DNA of 42,634 nucleotides from CAYFUR01 sp964346275 (GTDB lineage: Bacteria; Sumerlaeota; Sumerlaeia; SLMS01): the NCBI GenBank assembly GCA_964346275.1, contig CAYFUR010000022.1:1-42634 (forward strand), given 5' to 3'. The notes under the pieces are model-generated. The model saw nothing but the letters and a program-made list of their open reading frames with translations, was not told the origin of the DNA and did no database searches. The position numbers and the translations under genes were made by a program. Shown here piece after piece: positions 24,679-32,602 of the stretch; position 1 is the first letter of the stretch; the number at the start of each line of letters is the position of its first letter.

Positions 24679-24717
24679 GGCAGATTACTTCTCAGCTTTT
24701 ACAACACGCACGCGATG

Positions 24718-26982
24718 CTACTTTCGCGGCATGGGATAGCTGTGGACCTGGAGAAAACGCAGGCTGATGCTGTGGTCCGGTGAGTTCCCGCTGTCGTTCG
24801 TGAGGATCATGTCGAAGGACGCGAGGAGGCCGGCTCCGTCGAGTTCCGGCGGCACGCGGAAGAAGACGAAGTAGGGCACGAAGTTTCCCTCGGTCGGCAG
24901 AAGGCCGCCCGGAAGAGATTCGACGTTTACATACCACGCGGCGCGGAGGGAGTCGTCGTTGAGGCGCAGGCGGAAGGCGGGCAGCTCCATTTCCTGTCCG
25001 GCGGGAGCGGAGCTGGTGACCATGAAGAGCACGCGGTAAAGCCGGTCGCTCTCGAGCGTCACAATGGGGGAATCGGGCGGCGTGCCCCAGAAACCGAACT
25101 GGTCGGGGAAGCTCATTCCGCTATCGGAGATCGGCGTGATAGTGAGGCCGACATCGGTGATGCTGCCCGCGGGATCGGCAAAGGCGCCATTGGGCGCGGC
25201 GAATTCAAAGCCGAGGGCGCCTTCCTCGAAGAAGAAGAGGCTGGCATCGAGACGGCGTTGTTCCATGATGGTTTCGCTGAAATTCCGCACGTCGACTTCG
25301 CCGAGTTCGAGCGTTGAACCGATGGCGTCCTCGGGATCGAAATTCAACAAATCGAAATCGAGGCGCATCTGGTATTGCTGGCGGCCAAAGACGTCCTCGA
25401 GGGCGAGATAATAGGCCGATTGTGTATAGATGCGGCCGTCTTCATCGGGGGAAATCAATCCATCGTCCATGGAGTTGACCACGCTGACGAAGCTTTGGTT
25501 GAAGGAGTCGGAGGACGTGCGGAGCCGCAGCGCCGGGGCGCCGGCCACGTCGGCCACCTCGGATGAGACATGGAACATGGCTTCCAGGTGGATGGGACCA
25601 TCCAGGCCGGTTTCCGGCGCGGGATCAAAGAGCGGCGATTCCCAGAAGGCGAAGGTGTTTGTGTTGTCGGTGGTGGTAATGGCGAGCTTGCCATCGGGCG
25701 TGCTGGCGGTGGCGTCGGCAAAGGGCTCGGGGTTTTCGAAGACCCAGCCCTCGGGGATGCCGGGCGGATCATCAATGGGATCAAAGAGGGTGTTGGGGAT
25801 CCAGTCGAGCTGCCCCTGCATCCCGAAACGCACGAGATCAAGATCGCCGTCGTTGTCCAGGTCGGCCGCGATGAGGGCGCGGGTTTGCTGGAGATTGGGG
25901 GTGACGTATTCCGTGGCGGCAAAGGGGGAGCTGACTGATTGGAACTTGTGAATGGTGACGCCGCCATGCTCGCTGGAAACCGTGGCGATGTCGTGAAAGC
26001 CGTTGCGGTCGAAATCGGCGATGACGCTCTGGGCGGGCTGGGACGTGGAGCCATCGAAGGCGGGCGGAGCGACCAGGATTTTCGCCCAATCCAGCTCGGT
26101 GAAGGGATTCTCAACACCGGGAATATCCTTGGGGTTGAGAAAGAAGGCGAGTTCGTCCTCGAGGGGATGGCTGACGAGGAGTTCCGGGGCTCCGCCCTGG
26201 TTGAGATCTCCGGCGGCGACGTAGAAGGCGCCGGGAGTCGCGCTTTCCATCGGAGAGTGCCGCCGAAAGGAGATCGGCCGCTCTTCCAGGTTTTCCCAGA
26301 ACCTGGGCTGGCCGGTGTAGCTGGGCCCCGCGATGTCCAGGTTGCCGTCGAGATCGAAATCCGCCGCAACCAGGTGGCGGGACCCGCCGAACTCCTGGTC
26401 GATGACCTGCCGGATGAAGATCGCCTCGCCGGATCCGCTGAAGGTGTTCTCATAGAGGATGAGTTCGCTGGAGTCTCCTTCCGTGAAGGGAATTTCGCCG
26501 AGATAGGAGACGATGATATCGGGGTCGCCGTCCTTGTCGAAATCGGCCACGAGGACATCGCGGGCATTGGCGATGGGCGTGTCCTCGAGGGGATGGAGTA
26601 TGAATTCGAGGGGCGCGTCGTTGCGCTGTTCCAGCCATGCGGCGGTGGTTCCATCCACGGAGGCGGTGGCGAGGTCCATATCGCCATCACCATCGAAATC
26701 GGCTGCCTCGACGTCGAACACGAAACTGTTGTCGAGGGGCCGCTGGATACTGGTAAACTGGGGATCGATGGTTCCATCGTTCAGATGGATCACGATTCGG
26801 TTGGGGTGATCTGGCGAGAGAAGGTCGAGGTCGCCGTCGCCGTCGATATCGACGGCGAGAGCTTTCTGAGCCCCCACGCTGGCGTCGGTGGCGATAAGAT
26901 GTGGCGGCCCGAAAAGGGTGTCCTGGGCAGGGCAGAGGGCTGCTGCGGCGCCGAGCACGGCTGCAAGGATGGCGGTTCTCAC
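24718..26982 (-). CDS. Secreted FG-GAP/VCBS repeat protein
   Basis: A 754-residue exported protein. I start it at GTG 26982 because AGGAG stands 7 nt ahead and the next residues (VRTAILAAVLGAAAALCPAQ) form a signal peptide. The N-terminal ~380 residues contain about seven FG-GAP repeats with Ca-binding DxDGDGDxD loops: DIDGDGDLDLL, DFDGDGDMDLA, DFDKDGDPDII, DFDLDGNLDIA, a weak one, DFDRNGFHDIA and DLDNDGDLDLV. These would fold as a seven-bladed integrin-type propeller. The C-terminal ~370 residues are beta-rich without a known motif or sorting tail. A binding or surface role is inferred. Confidence 0.9.
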   Translation of the reverse strand: MRTAILAAVLGAAAALCPAQDTLFGPPHLIATDASVGAQKALAVDIDGDGDLDLLSPDHPNRIVIHLNDGTIDPQFTSIQRPLDNSFVFDVEAADFDGDGDMDLATASVDGTTAAWLEQRNDAPLEFILHPLEDTPIANARDVLVADFDKDGDPDIIVSYLGEIPFTEGDSSELILYENTFSGSGEAIFIRQVIDQEFGGSRHLVAADFDLDGNLDIAGPSYTGQPRFWENLEERPISFRRHSPMESATPGAFYVAAGDLNQGGAPELLVSHPLEDELAFFLNPKDIPGVENPFTELDWAKILVAPPAFDGSTSQPAQSVIADFDRNGFHDIATVSSEHGGVTIHKFQSVSSPFAATEYVTPNLQQTRALIAADLDNDGDLDLVRFGMQGQLDWIPNTLFDPIDDPPGIPEGWVFENPEPFADATASTPDGKLAITTTDNTNTFAFWESPLFDPAPETGLDGPIHLEAMFHVSSEVADVAGAPALRLRTSSDSFNQSFVSVVNSMDDGLISPDEDGRIYTQSAYYLALEDVFGRQQYQMRLDFDLLNFDPEDAIGSTLELGEVDVRNFSETIMEQRRLDASLFFFEEGALGFEFAAPNGAFADPAGSITDVGLTITPISDSGMSFPDQFGFWGTPPDSPIVTLESDRLYRVLFMVTSSAPAGQEMELPAFRLRLNDDSLRAAWYVNVESLPGGLLPTEGNFVPYFVFFRVPPELDGAGLLASFDMILTNDSGNSPDHSISLRFLQVHSYPMPRK

Positions 26983-27249
26983 CGGAATTCTCCTGTTGAG
27001 AGAGTATCGTGGGGGGATATGAGGAAGTATAGGATGCGCGCCGCCCCGCGAAAACAAGAAGAATCACCAGAATAAGGAGAAAAGATTTGGACCGCTGGGA
27101 ATGGGCGGAAAGTCTTTAGGCGGAGAGATAGAGCCGTGGTGCTTTGAAGGGATGAGGCCTTGGGGTTGACGGAAGCGGGGGCGGGACTCTTGATTTGCGG
27201 GGCTCAAATCCAGCATGGTGGAGCTAACTTACGCCAAGAAGGAGTTTAC

Positions 27250-28200
27250 ATGTCGAAAGCACTCATCATCGGATCGGTCGCCATTGATAGCGTCGAGTCG
27301 CCTCATGGAAAGGTCGAGCGGGCCTTGGGCGGTTCGGCTTCCTTTGCCAGCGTTTCGGCGTCTTACTTCACTGAAGTCTCCCTCGTGGGAGTTGTCGGGG
27401 AGGATTTCACACAGGAATATATGGAACCGCTGGAGAAGCGGGGCATTGACCTGACAGGAATTGAGAAGGCCAAGGGGAAAACCTTCCACTGGTCCGGGTA
27501 TTATCTCCGCGACATGGCCCAGGCCTATACGAATACGACGGAACTGAACGTGTTCGCCGATTTCAGCCCGAAATTGACGGCCGAACAGCGCAAGACCCCT
27601 TTCGTTTTTCTGGCCAACATCCACCCGGAGATCCAGCTCGATGTGCTGAGCCAGATGGAGAATCCCCAGATGGTGGCTTTGGACACCATGAACCTGTGGA
27701 TCGAGAGCGAGAAAAGCAAGCTGACGGAGGTGATCAAGCAGGTGGATCTGCTCCTGGTGAACGATGGGGAAGCGCAGCAGTATTGCGAAAAAGTGAATCT
27801 CATCGAATGCGGTCGAGAACTGCTTGCCCTCGGACCCAAGACGGTGGTCCTCAAGAAAGGCGAGCATGGGGCATTATTGTTCCAGGATGATCGCGTGGTC
27901 TATTTCCCGGCGTTCCCGCTGGAAAACGTGAAGGATCCCACCGGCGCGGGCGACACCTTTGCCGGCGGCCTGATCGGCTACCTCGCGCGGCTCGGCGAGG
28001 TGAACGGCGACAACCTGATCAGGGGCGTCCACCTGGGTTCGTGCATGGCCAGCTTTGTTGTCGAAGATTTCAGCCTGGGCCGCCTGATGCGCATCGAACC
28101 GGGAGAACTGGCCTCGCGCGCGGATACGATTCACGAGATGGTGCGCCTGCCGGATATCGACCCGATGACCCTGGAGGACTTCCAAAAAGTCCGCCTCTAA
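27250..28200 (+). CDS. PfkB-family (ribokinase-like) kinase
   Basis: A 316-residue kinase of the ribokinase superfamily. It has the N-terminal GG motif (ALGGSASFASVSAS, ~26-38), the NDGEAQQY segment and the anion-hole/catalytic signature DPTGAGDTFAGG (229-240) with catalytic base Asp235. The family phosphorylates sugars, nucleosides or other alcohols. AAGGAG stands 5-6 nt before ATG 27250. A TTGACG box at 27166 could be its -35, but the matching -10 (CTTGAT) is poor. DinB-like and homoserine dehydrogenase genes follow within 22 and 40 bp, so these form an operon. The substrate is unknown. Confidence 0.93.
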   Translation: MSKALIIGSVAIDSVESPHGKVERALGGSASFASVSASYFTEVSLVGVVGEDFTQEYMEPLEKRGIDLTGIEKAKGKTFHWSGYYLRDMAQAYTNTTELNVFADFSPKLTAEQRKTPFVFLANIHPEIQLDVLSQMENPQMVALDTMNLWIESEKSKLTEVIKQVDLLLVNDGEAQQYCEKVNLIECGRELLALGPKTVVLKKGEHGALLFQDDRVVYFPAFPLENVKDPTGAGDTFAGGLIGYLARLGEVNGDNLIRGVHLGSCMASFVVEDFSLGRLMRIEPGELASRADTIHEMVRLPDIDPMTLEDFQKVRL

Positions 28201-28222
28201 AACCGAAGCAGGAGCAGACCAG

Positions 28223-28699
28223 ATGGATACGCGAACCATGGCGGAATTGCTGGTTCGGCAGGGAGAACAAGTGCGGCGGACCGCCTCCGAGCTCGCCCTC
28301 GCCCATGCTCCCCGGGCCGACCGCATCCCCGAAGGCTGGAACAACAACATGCGCTGGCATGTGGGGCACCTTGTGCTCACGCCCCGGCGCCTGGTTCTCC
28401 AGCCACTTGGGATTCCGCTGGGCGTGTCCGGCTCCTATCTGAAGTGGTTCGCCGGGGGGACGGCCCCCGCCGCCTGGAGCGATGAGGCGGTCCCCTCGCT
28501 CGAACAGCTTGCTGACGAGATGATCCGCACGCCCGCCGATGTGCTTGGCCGCGTCGGAGCACGGCTGGCAGAGCGCTTCGAAAAACCGTTGGAGGTTCGG
28601 CTTGCAACAGTGCGAAATGGTTTAGAGGGATTGGCCCTGAGCCACGTTCACGATGGAATCCACCTGGGTTGTATGATGCGGCTCGCAAAGGCCCTTTGA
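28223..28699 (+). CDS. DinB-like four-helix protein
   Basis: A 158-residue protein resembling the DinB/YfiT-like superfamily. Metal-ligand candidates are His46 and His49 in MRWHVGHLV and His141, His143 and His147 in SHVHDGIHLGCM. The pattern fits the usual three-histidine site formed by one His on helix 2 and an HxxxH on the last helix. Superfamily members act as thiol-dependent transferases or damage-inducible proteins; none of these activities is shown here. AGGAG lies 8-9 nt before the ATG. It is the middle gene between the PfkB kinase and homoserine dehydrogenase. Confidence 0.85.
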   Translation: MDTRTMAELLVRQGEQVRRTASELALAHAPRADRIPEGWNNNMRWHVGHLVLTPRRLVLQPLGIPLGVSGSYLKWFAGGTAPAAWSDEAVPSLEQLADEMIRTPADVLGRVGARLAERFEKPLEVRLATVRNGLEGLALSHVHDGIHLGCMMRLAKAL

Positions 28700-28739
28700 C
28701 GGGCTGATTCACTCACGGAATGACCCGAGGTAAACGAGG

Positions 28740-30029
28740 ATGATTTCCCCTTATCGGATTGGTTTGATTGGTTTCGGCAACATCGGTACCGGCCTGGTGA
28801 AGCATTTGGTCTCGGAGGCCGAGCTGCTGGCCGACCGCCTTCACGGCGGGATCGAGCTGGTGGCCATTGCGGACAAGGATATCGAAACACCCCGCGATGT
28901 CACCCCGCCGGAGAACACATGGCTGACGACGGATTGGCGCAAAGTGGTGGGCGACGAGTCGATCGACCTGATCGTGGAGCTGGTGGGCGTCGGGCGCGAT
29001 GGCAAGCCTACGCTCGCGCTGGATATCGCCCGCGCAACGCTGGAAAGCGGCAAACACTTTGTCACAGCCAACAAGGGCCTCATCGCGGCCTACGGCGGCG
29101 AACTCCACGAGCTGGCCGAGAAAAATGCCGTGCTCTGCCTCTACGAGGCGAGCGTCGGGGCCGGCACCCCGATCATCGGGACGATGCAAACCACTCTGGC
29201 CCCCAATCGCATTCGCGGGATCTACGGCCTGGTCAACGGCACCTGCAATTACGTGCTGACCCAGATGGACGAGGACACCCATCGCGAGCTGGAAGCGGTG
29301 ATCGCCGAAGCCGTGCGCCTCGGCTATGCCGAGCCGGATCCCACCTTCGATATCGGAGGACACGATTCCGCCTATAAAATCGCGATCCTCGGGTCTCTCG
29401 CCTTCAACCAGGAGTTGACCTTCGATCACGTGCGCATGGAAGGACTGACCTCGCTGGGCGAACCCGAGTTTGAATACGCCCGCATGCACGATCTCTCGGT
29501 GAAGCTCATGGCCTCGGCGGAACTCTTCGAGGACGGAACCGTGGATGTCTCCGTGGGGCCGGTGTTCGTTCCCACATGGCATGTGCTGACGGGGGTGCGC
29601 GACGTTTTTAACGGCGTGCTGATCGAAGCAGAGCCGATCGGCGAGACGATGTACTATGGCGCCGGCGCGGGACGGCCGAGCACCGCCAGCGGCCTGATCT
29701 CCGACATCATGCTGGCCGCGAAAGTCCAGCGCGCCAAAGCGCCGAACCCTTATCCCCTGAAAATCCCCAGGGGGCACGCGAATATCCGCGCTTCCGAGCG
29801 CATTCACCACCGCCATTACGTGCGGCTCAACAGCGAGAAGTCCGGCGATCTGGATGCTCTGGATCTCCTGGATGTTCCCGGGGAATACTACGAGCGCCAT
29901 GACGCCCAGGCCGTGCTGGTGACAGACCGCATTTCACTCAAGGAATTCGATAATCTCCTTGGCAAACTGCGCAGCGCTGGTGTCTCCTACATTTCCAGTG
30001 CTCATGTTCGATTTGCCTTCGAGTATTAA
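28740..30029 (+). CDS. hom: Homoserine dehydrogenase
   Basis: Reduces aspartate semialdehyde to homoserine for threonine and methionine synthesis. The 429-residue monofunctional enzyme has the NAD(P) motif GFGNIGTG (11-18) and TANKGLIA. The substrate region follows with GLVNGTCNYVLTQM, GYAEPDPTFDIGGHDSAYK (catalytic Asp and Lys) and GAGAGRPSTASGLISDI. The C-terminal ~80 residues look like the ACT regulatory domain, so threonine feedback is likely. No aspartokinase domain is fused. GAGG lies 9 nt before the ATG. It is third in the PfkB-DinB-hom operon; no thrB or thrC follows. Confidence 0.96.
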   Translation: MISPYRIGLIGFGNIGTGLVKHLVSEAELLADRLHGGIELVAIADKDIETPRDVTPPENTWLTTDWRKVVGDESIDLIVELVGVGRDGKPTLALDIARATLESGKHFVTANKGLIAAYGGELHELAEKNAVLCLYEASVGAGTPIIGTMQTTLAPNRIRGIYGLVNGTCNYVLTQMDEDTHRELEAVIAEAVRLGYAEPDPTFDIGGHDSAYKIAILGSLAFNQELTFDHVRMEGLTSLGEPEFEYARMHDLSVKLMASAELFEDGTVDVSVGPVFVPTWHVLTGVRDVFNGVLIEAEPIGETMYYGAGAGRPSTASGLISDIMLAAKVQRAKAPNPYPLKIPRGHANIRASERIHHRHYVRLNSEKSGDLDALDLLDVPGEYYERHDAQAVLVTDRISLKEFDNLLGKLRSAGVSYISSAHVRFAFEY

Positions 30030-30071
30030 CACGGGAAGAACGAGGCAACAATATCAGCGGGAGTTTGGCCC

Positions 30072-30578
30072 ATGGATCCGAAGTTGACCCTTCTTCACAT
30101 GGCTCAGCGGCTTTACACAGACATTCATTTTGTGACCGAGCAGAATCCGACGCAAATCGTCGATGAGGACGGTGCCAGATCCTATAACAACCTGCTGAAT
30201 AAAGCGCAGAAGTTTTTCCCTCACGAAGAGTTCCTCGAAGACTTCACGAGCTGGGCGCCGCGGACGATCAAATACAAGGACGCCCTTGTAGTGGCCGGAC
30301 AGTTTACCGCATTGGTTGAGACGCTGACCAACGGCCAGCGCCCTCGCGTCAACCAGCAACCCGGCCCATCCCTCGCTCCCCCACAACCTGTGGAGGCCGG
30401 CAATTCCGCGGCGGAAGAGGATTTCACCCCGATTCCCGACCAGAAGGCCGAGGGCACCGCCGGAGACCAAAGCGCCGAGCGCGAAAAAGGGTCCGGCGGA
30501 CGGCACGATGAGGAACTTTACGGTCCCAACCCCATCCGGCGGAATAAGGATGGGACCATTCCCTTTTCACTCGATTAA
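30072..30578 (+). CDS. Hypothetical protein with disordered acidic C-terminus
   Basis: I do not recognise this 168-residue protein. Residues 1-90 look globular and mostly helical (LTLLHMAQRLYTDIHF, NLLNKAQKFFPHEEFLEDF, YKDALVVAGQFTALVETL). Residues ~91-168 are Pro/Gly/Glu-rich and probably disordered, ending LYGPNPIRRNKDGTIPFSLD. There is no signal peptide. GGGAG stands 8 nt before the ATG, and it begins 42 bp after hom in the same direction, so it may be cotranscribed. Its last 12 bases overlap the convergent muramidase gene. Confidence 0.8.
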   Translation: MDPKLTLLHMAQRLYTDIHFVTEQNPTQIVDEDGARSYNNLLNKAQKFFPHEEFLEDFTSWAPRTIKYKDALVVAGQFTALVETLTNGQRPRVNQQPGPSLAPPQPVEAGNSAAEEDFTPIPDQKAEGTAGDQSAEREKGSGGRHDEELYGPNPIRRNKDGTIPFSLD

Positions 30579-31814
30579 GATTCCACTTCCCGACGGCATC
30601 GTATAGATCGTGTGCTGATCGCGCAGGGCGAGGAACGCCTGCAGGTCTTCCTGCCACCCCTCAATAATCGCGTCCACGGATTCCGTCTGGAGCCGCTCGT
30701 GGAGATTCTCCACGCCCATGAGCCGCGAGGCCCAGTTGCGCAGTTCGACCTGCTCCGGATACATCTCGTAGGCGGTCTTGAGGACAGACATGCCCGTGCG
30801 GACCGGCTGGAAGGAATCGGGATCGGTCACGTGCACCTGCACGCCGCCGCAAACCTCGCCGCTGTAGTCCTCGAAAATGGGCGTAAAGTAAGCCACGCGA
30901 AAACGAACGCCGGGTAGTCCCAAGGCGTTCAACTGGCCGGCAAAGTCCACCCCGTTAATATAGGGCGCGCCACAGAGTTCGAAGGGCTTGGTCGTGCCGC
31001 GGCCTTCGCTCATATCGGAGCCTTCGAAGATTCCCATGCCGGGATAGACGAGAGCCGTGTCGCGGGTGGGCATATTCGGCGAGGGATAAACCCACGGGTA
31101 GCCCGTTTCCTCAAAGCTCATTTTGCGGGTATAGCGCGGAACTTCGACCACCTGGAGATCCACCTTGGGGTCCATCCACTCCTCGTTCACCAGCGTGGCG
31201 ATTTCCCCCGCGGTCATGCCGTGGCGAGTGGGAACTCCGAAAGGAGCATCAGGCCATTTCCGCCCAATGAGGCCGGAGTCAAAGGGGACCGGCGCGCCTT
31301 CGACCTCGGAAATTCCGATGGGGTTGGGCCGGTCGAAGACGATGAATTTCGTCTCGTTGGCGGCGCAAGCCTCCATGGCATGGGTCATCGTCCAGACATA
31401 GGTATAGAAGCGGGTGCCGACGTCCTGGATATCATAGACAAGGACATCGATGGTTTCGAGCTGGCCGGCAGTCGGGGCCTGGCGCGTGCGATAGAGGGAA
31501 TAGACAGGGAGGCCCGTGATCGGGTCGGTGTAGTCGGCATCGCCCGCGCCGGCCTGGTGTTCGCCGCGCAGGCCGTGCTCCGGTGCGAAGAAGCAGATGA
31601 GGTTGATATCCGGGTCTCCGGCCATGCGATCCGCCAGGTGGCGGAACTGATTGTCCACGGATGTGGGATTGGTGAGGAAACCGGCGCGCTGATCCGCCAG
31701 CGCGGTTTTCAGGTTGGAGAACTGTTCTTCAAGGCGGGTTTCCGCCCGGGCGTTCTGTATAGACATGGCGAGCAAAACTCCGGTAAAGAGGACCAATCGG
31801 CTGAGGAATTTCAT
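30567..31814 (-). CDS. namZ: Exo-beta-N-acetylmuramidase-like protein (DUF1343/NamZ family)
   Basis: Family members remove terminal MurNAc from peptidoglycan fragments. The 415-residue product has a signal peptide (MKFLSRLVLFTGVLLAMSIQNARA). The DUF1343 hallmarks are FFAPEHGLRGEHQAGAG, TGLPVYSLY, LVYDIQDVGTRFYTYVWTM, FDRPNPIG, MTAGEIA, PSPNMPT and EGRGTTKPFE. The leader implies a periplasmic or secreted enzyme. ATG 31814 is chosen over GTG 31826 because the leader begins there. It converges with and overlaps the hypothetical gene by 12 bp. No other muropeptide-recycling gene is next to it. Confidence 0.93.
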   Translation of the reverse strand: MKFLSRLVLFTGVLLAMSIQNARAETRLEEQFSNLKTALADQRAGFLTNPTSVDNQFRHLADRMAGDPDINLICFFAPEHGLRGEHQAGAGDADYTDPITGLPVYSLYRTRQAPTAGQLETIDVLVYDIQDVGTRFYTYVWTMTHAMEACAANETKFIVFDRPNPIGISEVEGAPVPFDSGLIGRKWPDAPFGVPTRHGMTAGEIATLVNEEWMDPKVDLQVVEVPRYTRKMSFEETGYPWVYPSPNMPTRDTALVYPGMGIFEGSDMSEGRGTTKPFELCGAPYINGVDFAGQLNALGLPGVRFRVAYFTPIFEDYSGEVCGGVQVHVTDPDSFQPVRTGMSVLKTAYEMYPEQVELRNWASRLMGVENLHERLQTESVDAIIEGWQEDLQAFLALRDQHTIYTMPSGSGILIE

Positions 31815-31934
31815 GATTCGAGGCACCCCGCTGGTTCGTTGTCTGGTTCAAAAATCGGCTGCACCAGGTTTATCCTTGAATGTCAAAGATAATTTGTGCA
31901 CACTGGGATCATTGAATTCTTACAGGAGGTGACA

Positions 31935-32132
31935 ATGCCCGTATTAGATGACGCAGAGCAACAGAATCATGAATACGACGTTTTCCTCGTTCTGCTCTCA
32001 ATCGTTCTTCCCCCCGTCGGAGTCTTTCTCCAGTTTGGCTTCGGCCTCGTCTTTGTTCTCAACTTGCTGCTGACGCTGTTCGGTTACGTCCCCGGAATTA
32101 TCCACGCCCTTTACCTCGTCTGGACGCGATAA
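31935..32132 (+). CDS. Pmp3/YqaE-family small membrane protein
   Basis: A 65-residue protein with two membrane spans (FLVLLSIVLPPVGVFLQFG and FVLNLLLTLFGYVPGIIHAL) and the family's conserved PPVGV and YVPGIIHA segments. Pmp3-type proteolipids influence membrane potential and salt tolerance in yeast and plants; bacterial roles are little known. An AGGAGGTGAC ribosome site fixes ATG 31935. A GATAAT box near 31886 may be its -10 but I see no convincing -35. It is divergent from the muramidase gene. Confidence 0.93.
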   Translation: MPVLDDAEQQNHEYDVFLVLLSIVLPPVGVFLQFGFGLVFVLNLLLTLFGYVPGIIHALYLVWTR

Positions 32133-32206
32133 GCCACCACCGTTCCGGCTCGCCGCTCCCTGTTCCCGCTGTAAATCCAACCAGTTTTTGAGAGTTTTCT
32201 TCGTCC

Positions 32207-32306
32207 NNNNNNNNNNNNNNNNNNNNNNNNNNNNNNNNNNNNNNNNNNNNNNNNNNNNNNNNNNNNNNNNNNNNNNNNNNNNNNNNNNNNNNNNNNNNNN
32301 NNNNNN
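32207..32306. other. Assembly gap of 100 N
   Basis: Exactly 100 N, the usual placeholder for a scaffold join of unknown length. The true distance and any genes between 32206 and 32307 are unknown, and reading frames must not be carried across it. Confidence 0.99.
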
Positions 32307-32424
32307 GGCTCATGACGCAAAGCCCGCAGGCTGATGCGGAGGCGGGCAGGAAAATCAGTAAAAGGAAAAGGAGAGCGCGGATTCGCCGTTGAATTCCGAA
32401 ATTTCTCTCGGCGTCCTCACACAT
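32307..32424 (-). CDS. N-terminus of an exported protein, cut by the gap
   Basis: Reading leftward from ATG 32424, 39 codons encode MCEDAERNFGIQRRIRALLF, then a hydrophobic core (LLLIFLPASASA) and CGLCVMS at the gap edge. An AAGGAGG ribosome site lies 10 nt before the ATG, so the start is well supported. It is a Sec signal peptide; a Cys follows the predicted cleavage site, but no clear lipobox is present. The rest of the gene is lost in the gap, and I cannot say which frame left of the gap continues it. Confidence 0.6.
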
Positions 32425-32602
32425 GGAATCCGCGCCTCCTTACCCTGCACACCTCAAATCGTAGGGAAAGGAGGGGGGGCGCACAAATTGAATCTTGTGA
32501 AAAACGCCTCTCAACGCTGCTTTTCCGGAGAGGTGTGTAGAGCGAAAACTCCCCCACTGGGAACGAGAATACCCTCTTCGGGAAGTTTTCTCCCGGATCG
32601 AA

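Larger units (their letters stand above)
23985..24717. other. Noncoding stretch with repeat relics and hairpins
   Basis: About 730 bases without a convincing gene. The short open frames inside have no ribosome site, no recognisable product and poor codon character. Base composition is visibly more A/T-rich than the coding DNA around it. It holds a degenerate short-period repeat (24248-24312), a TTTCATCCGTGGCCAAAG-like segment near 24487, and two hairpins close to the downstream gene. The left end must include the CIA30 promoter on the minus strand. Confidence 0.7.

Noticed and set aside
27060..27249. Possible riboswitch leader before the PfkB-hom operon
   Set aside because: I looked for SAM, SAH, lysine and threonine-type leader features and found neither conserved core motifs nor a terminator or leader peptide rich in Thr or Ile.
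32098..32424. One gene read straight through the 100-N gap
   Set aside because: The gap length is a placeholder, so frame continuity across it is meaningless. Only the part right of the gap is supported.
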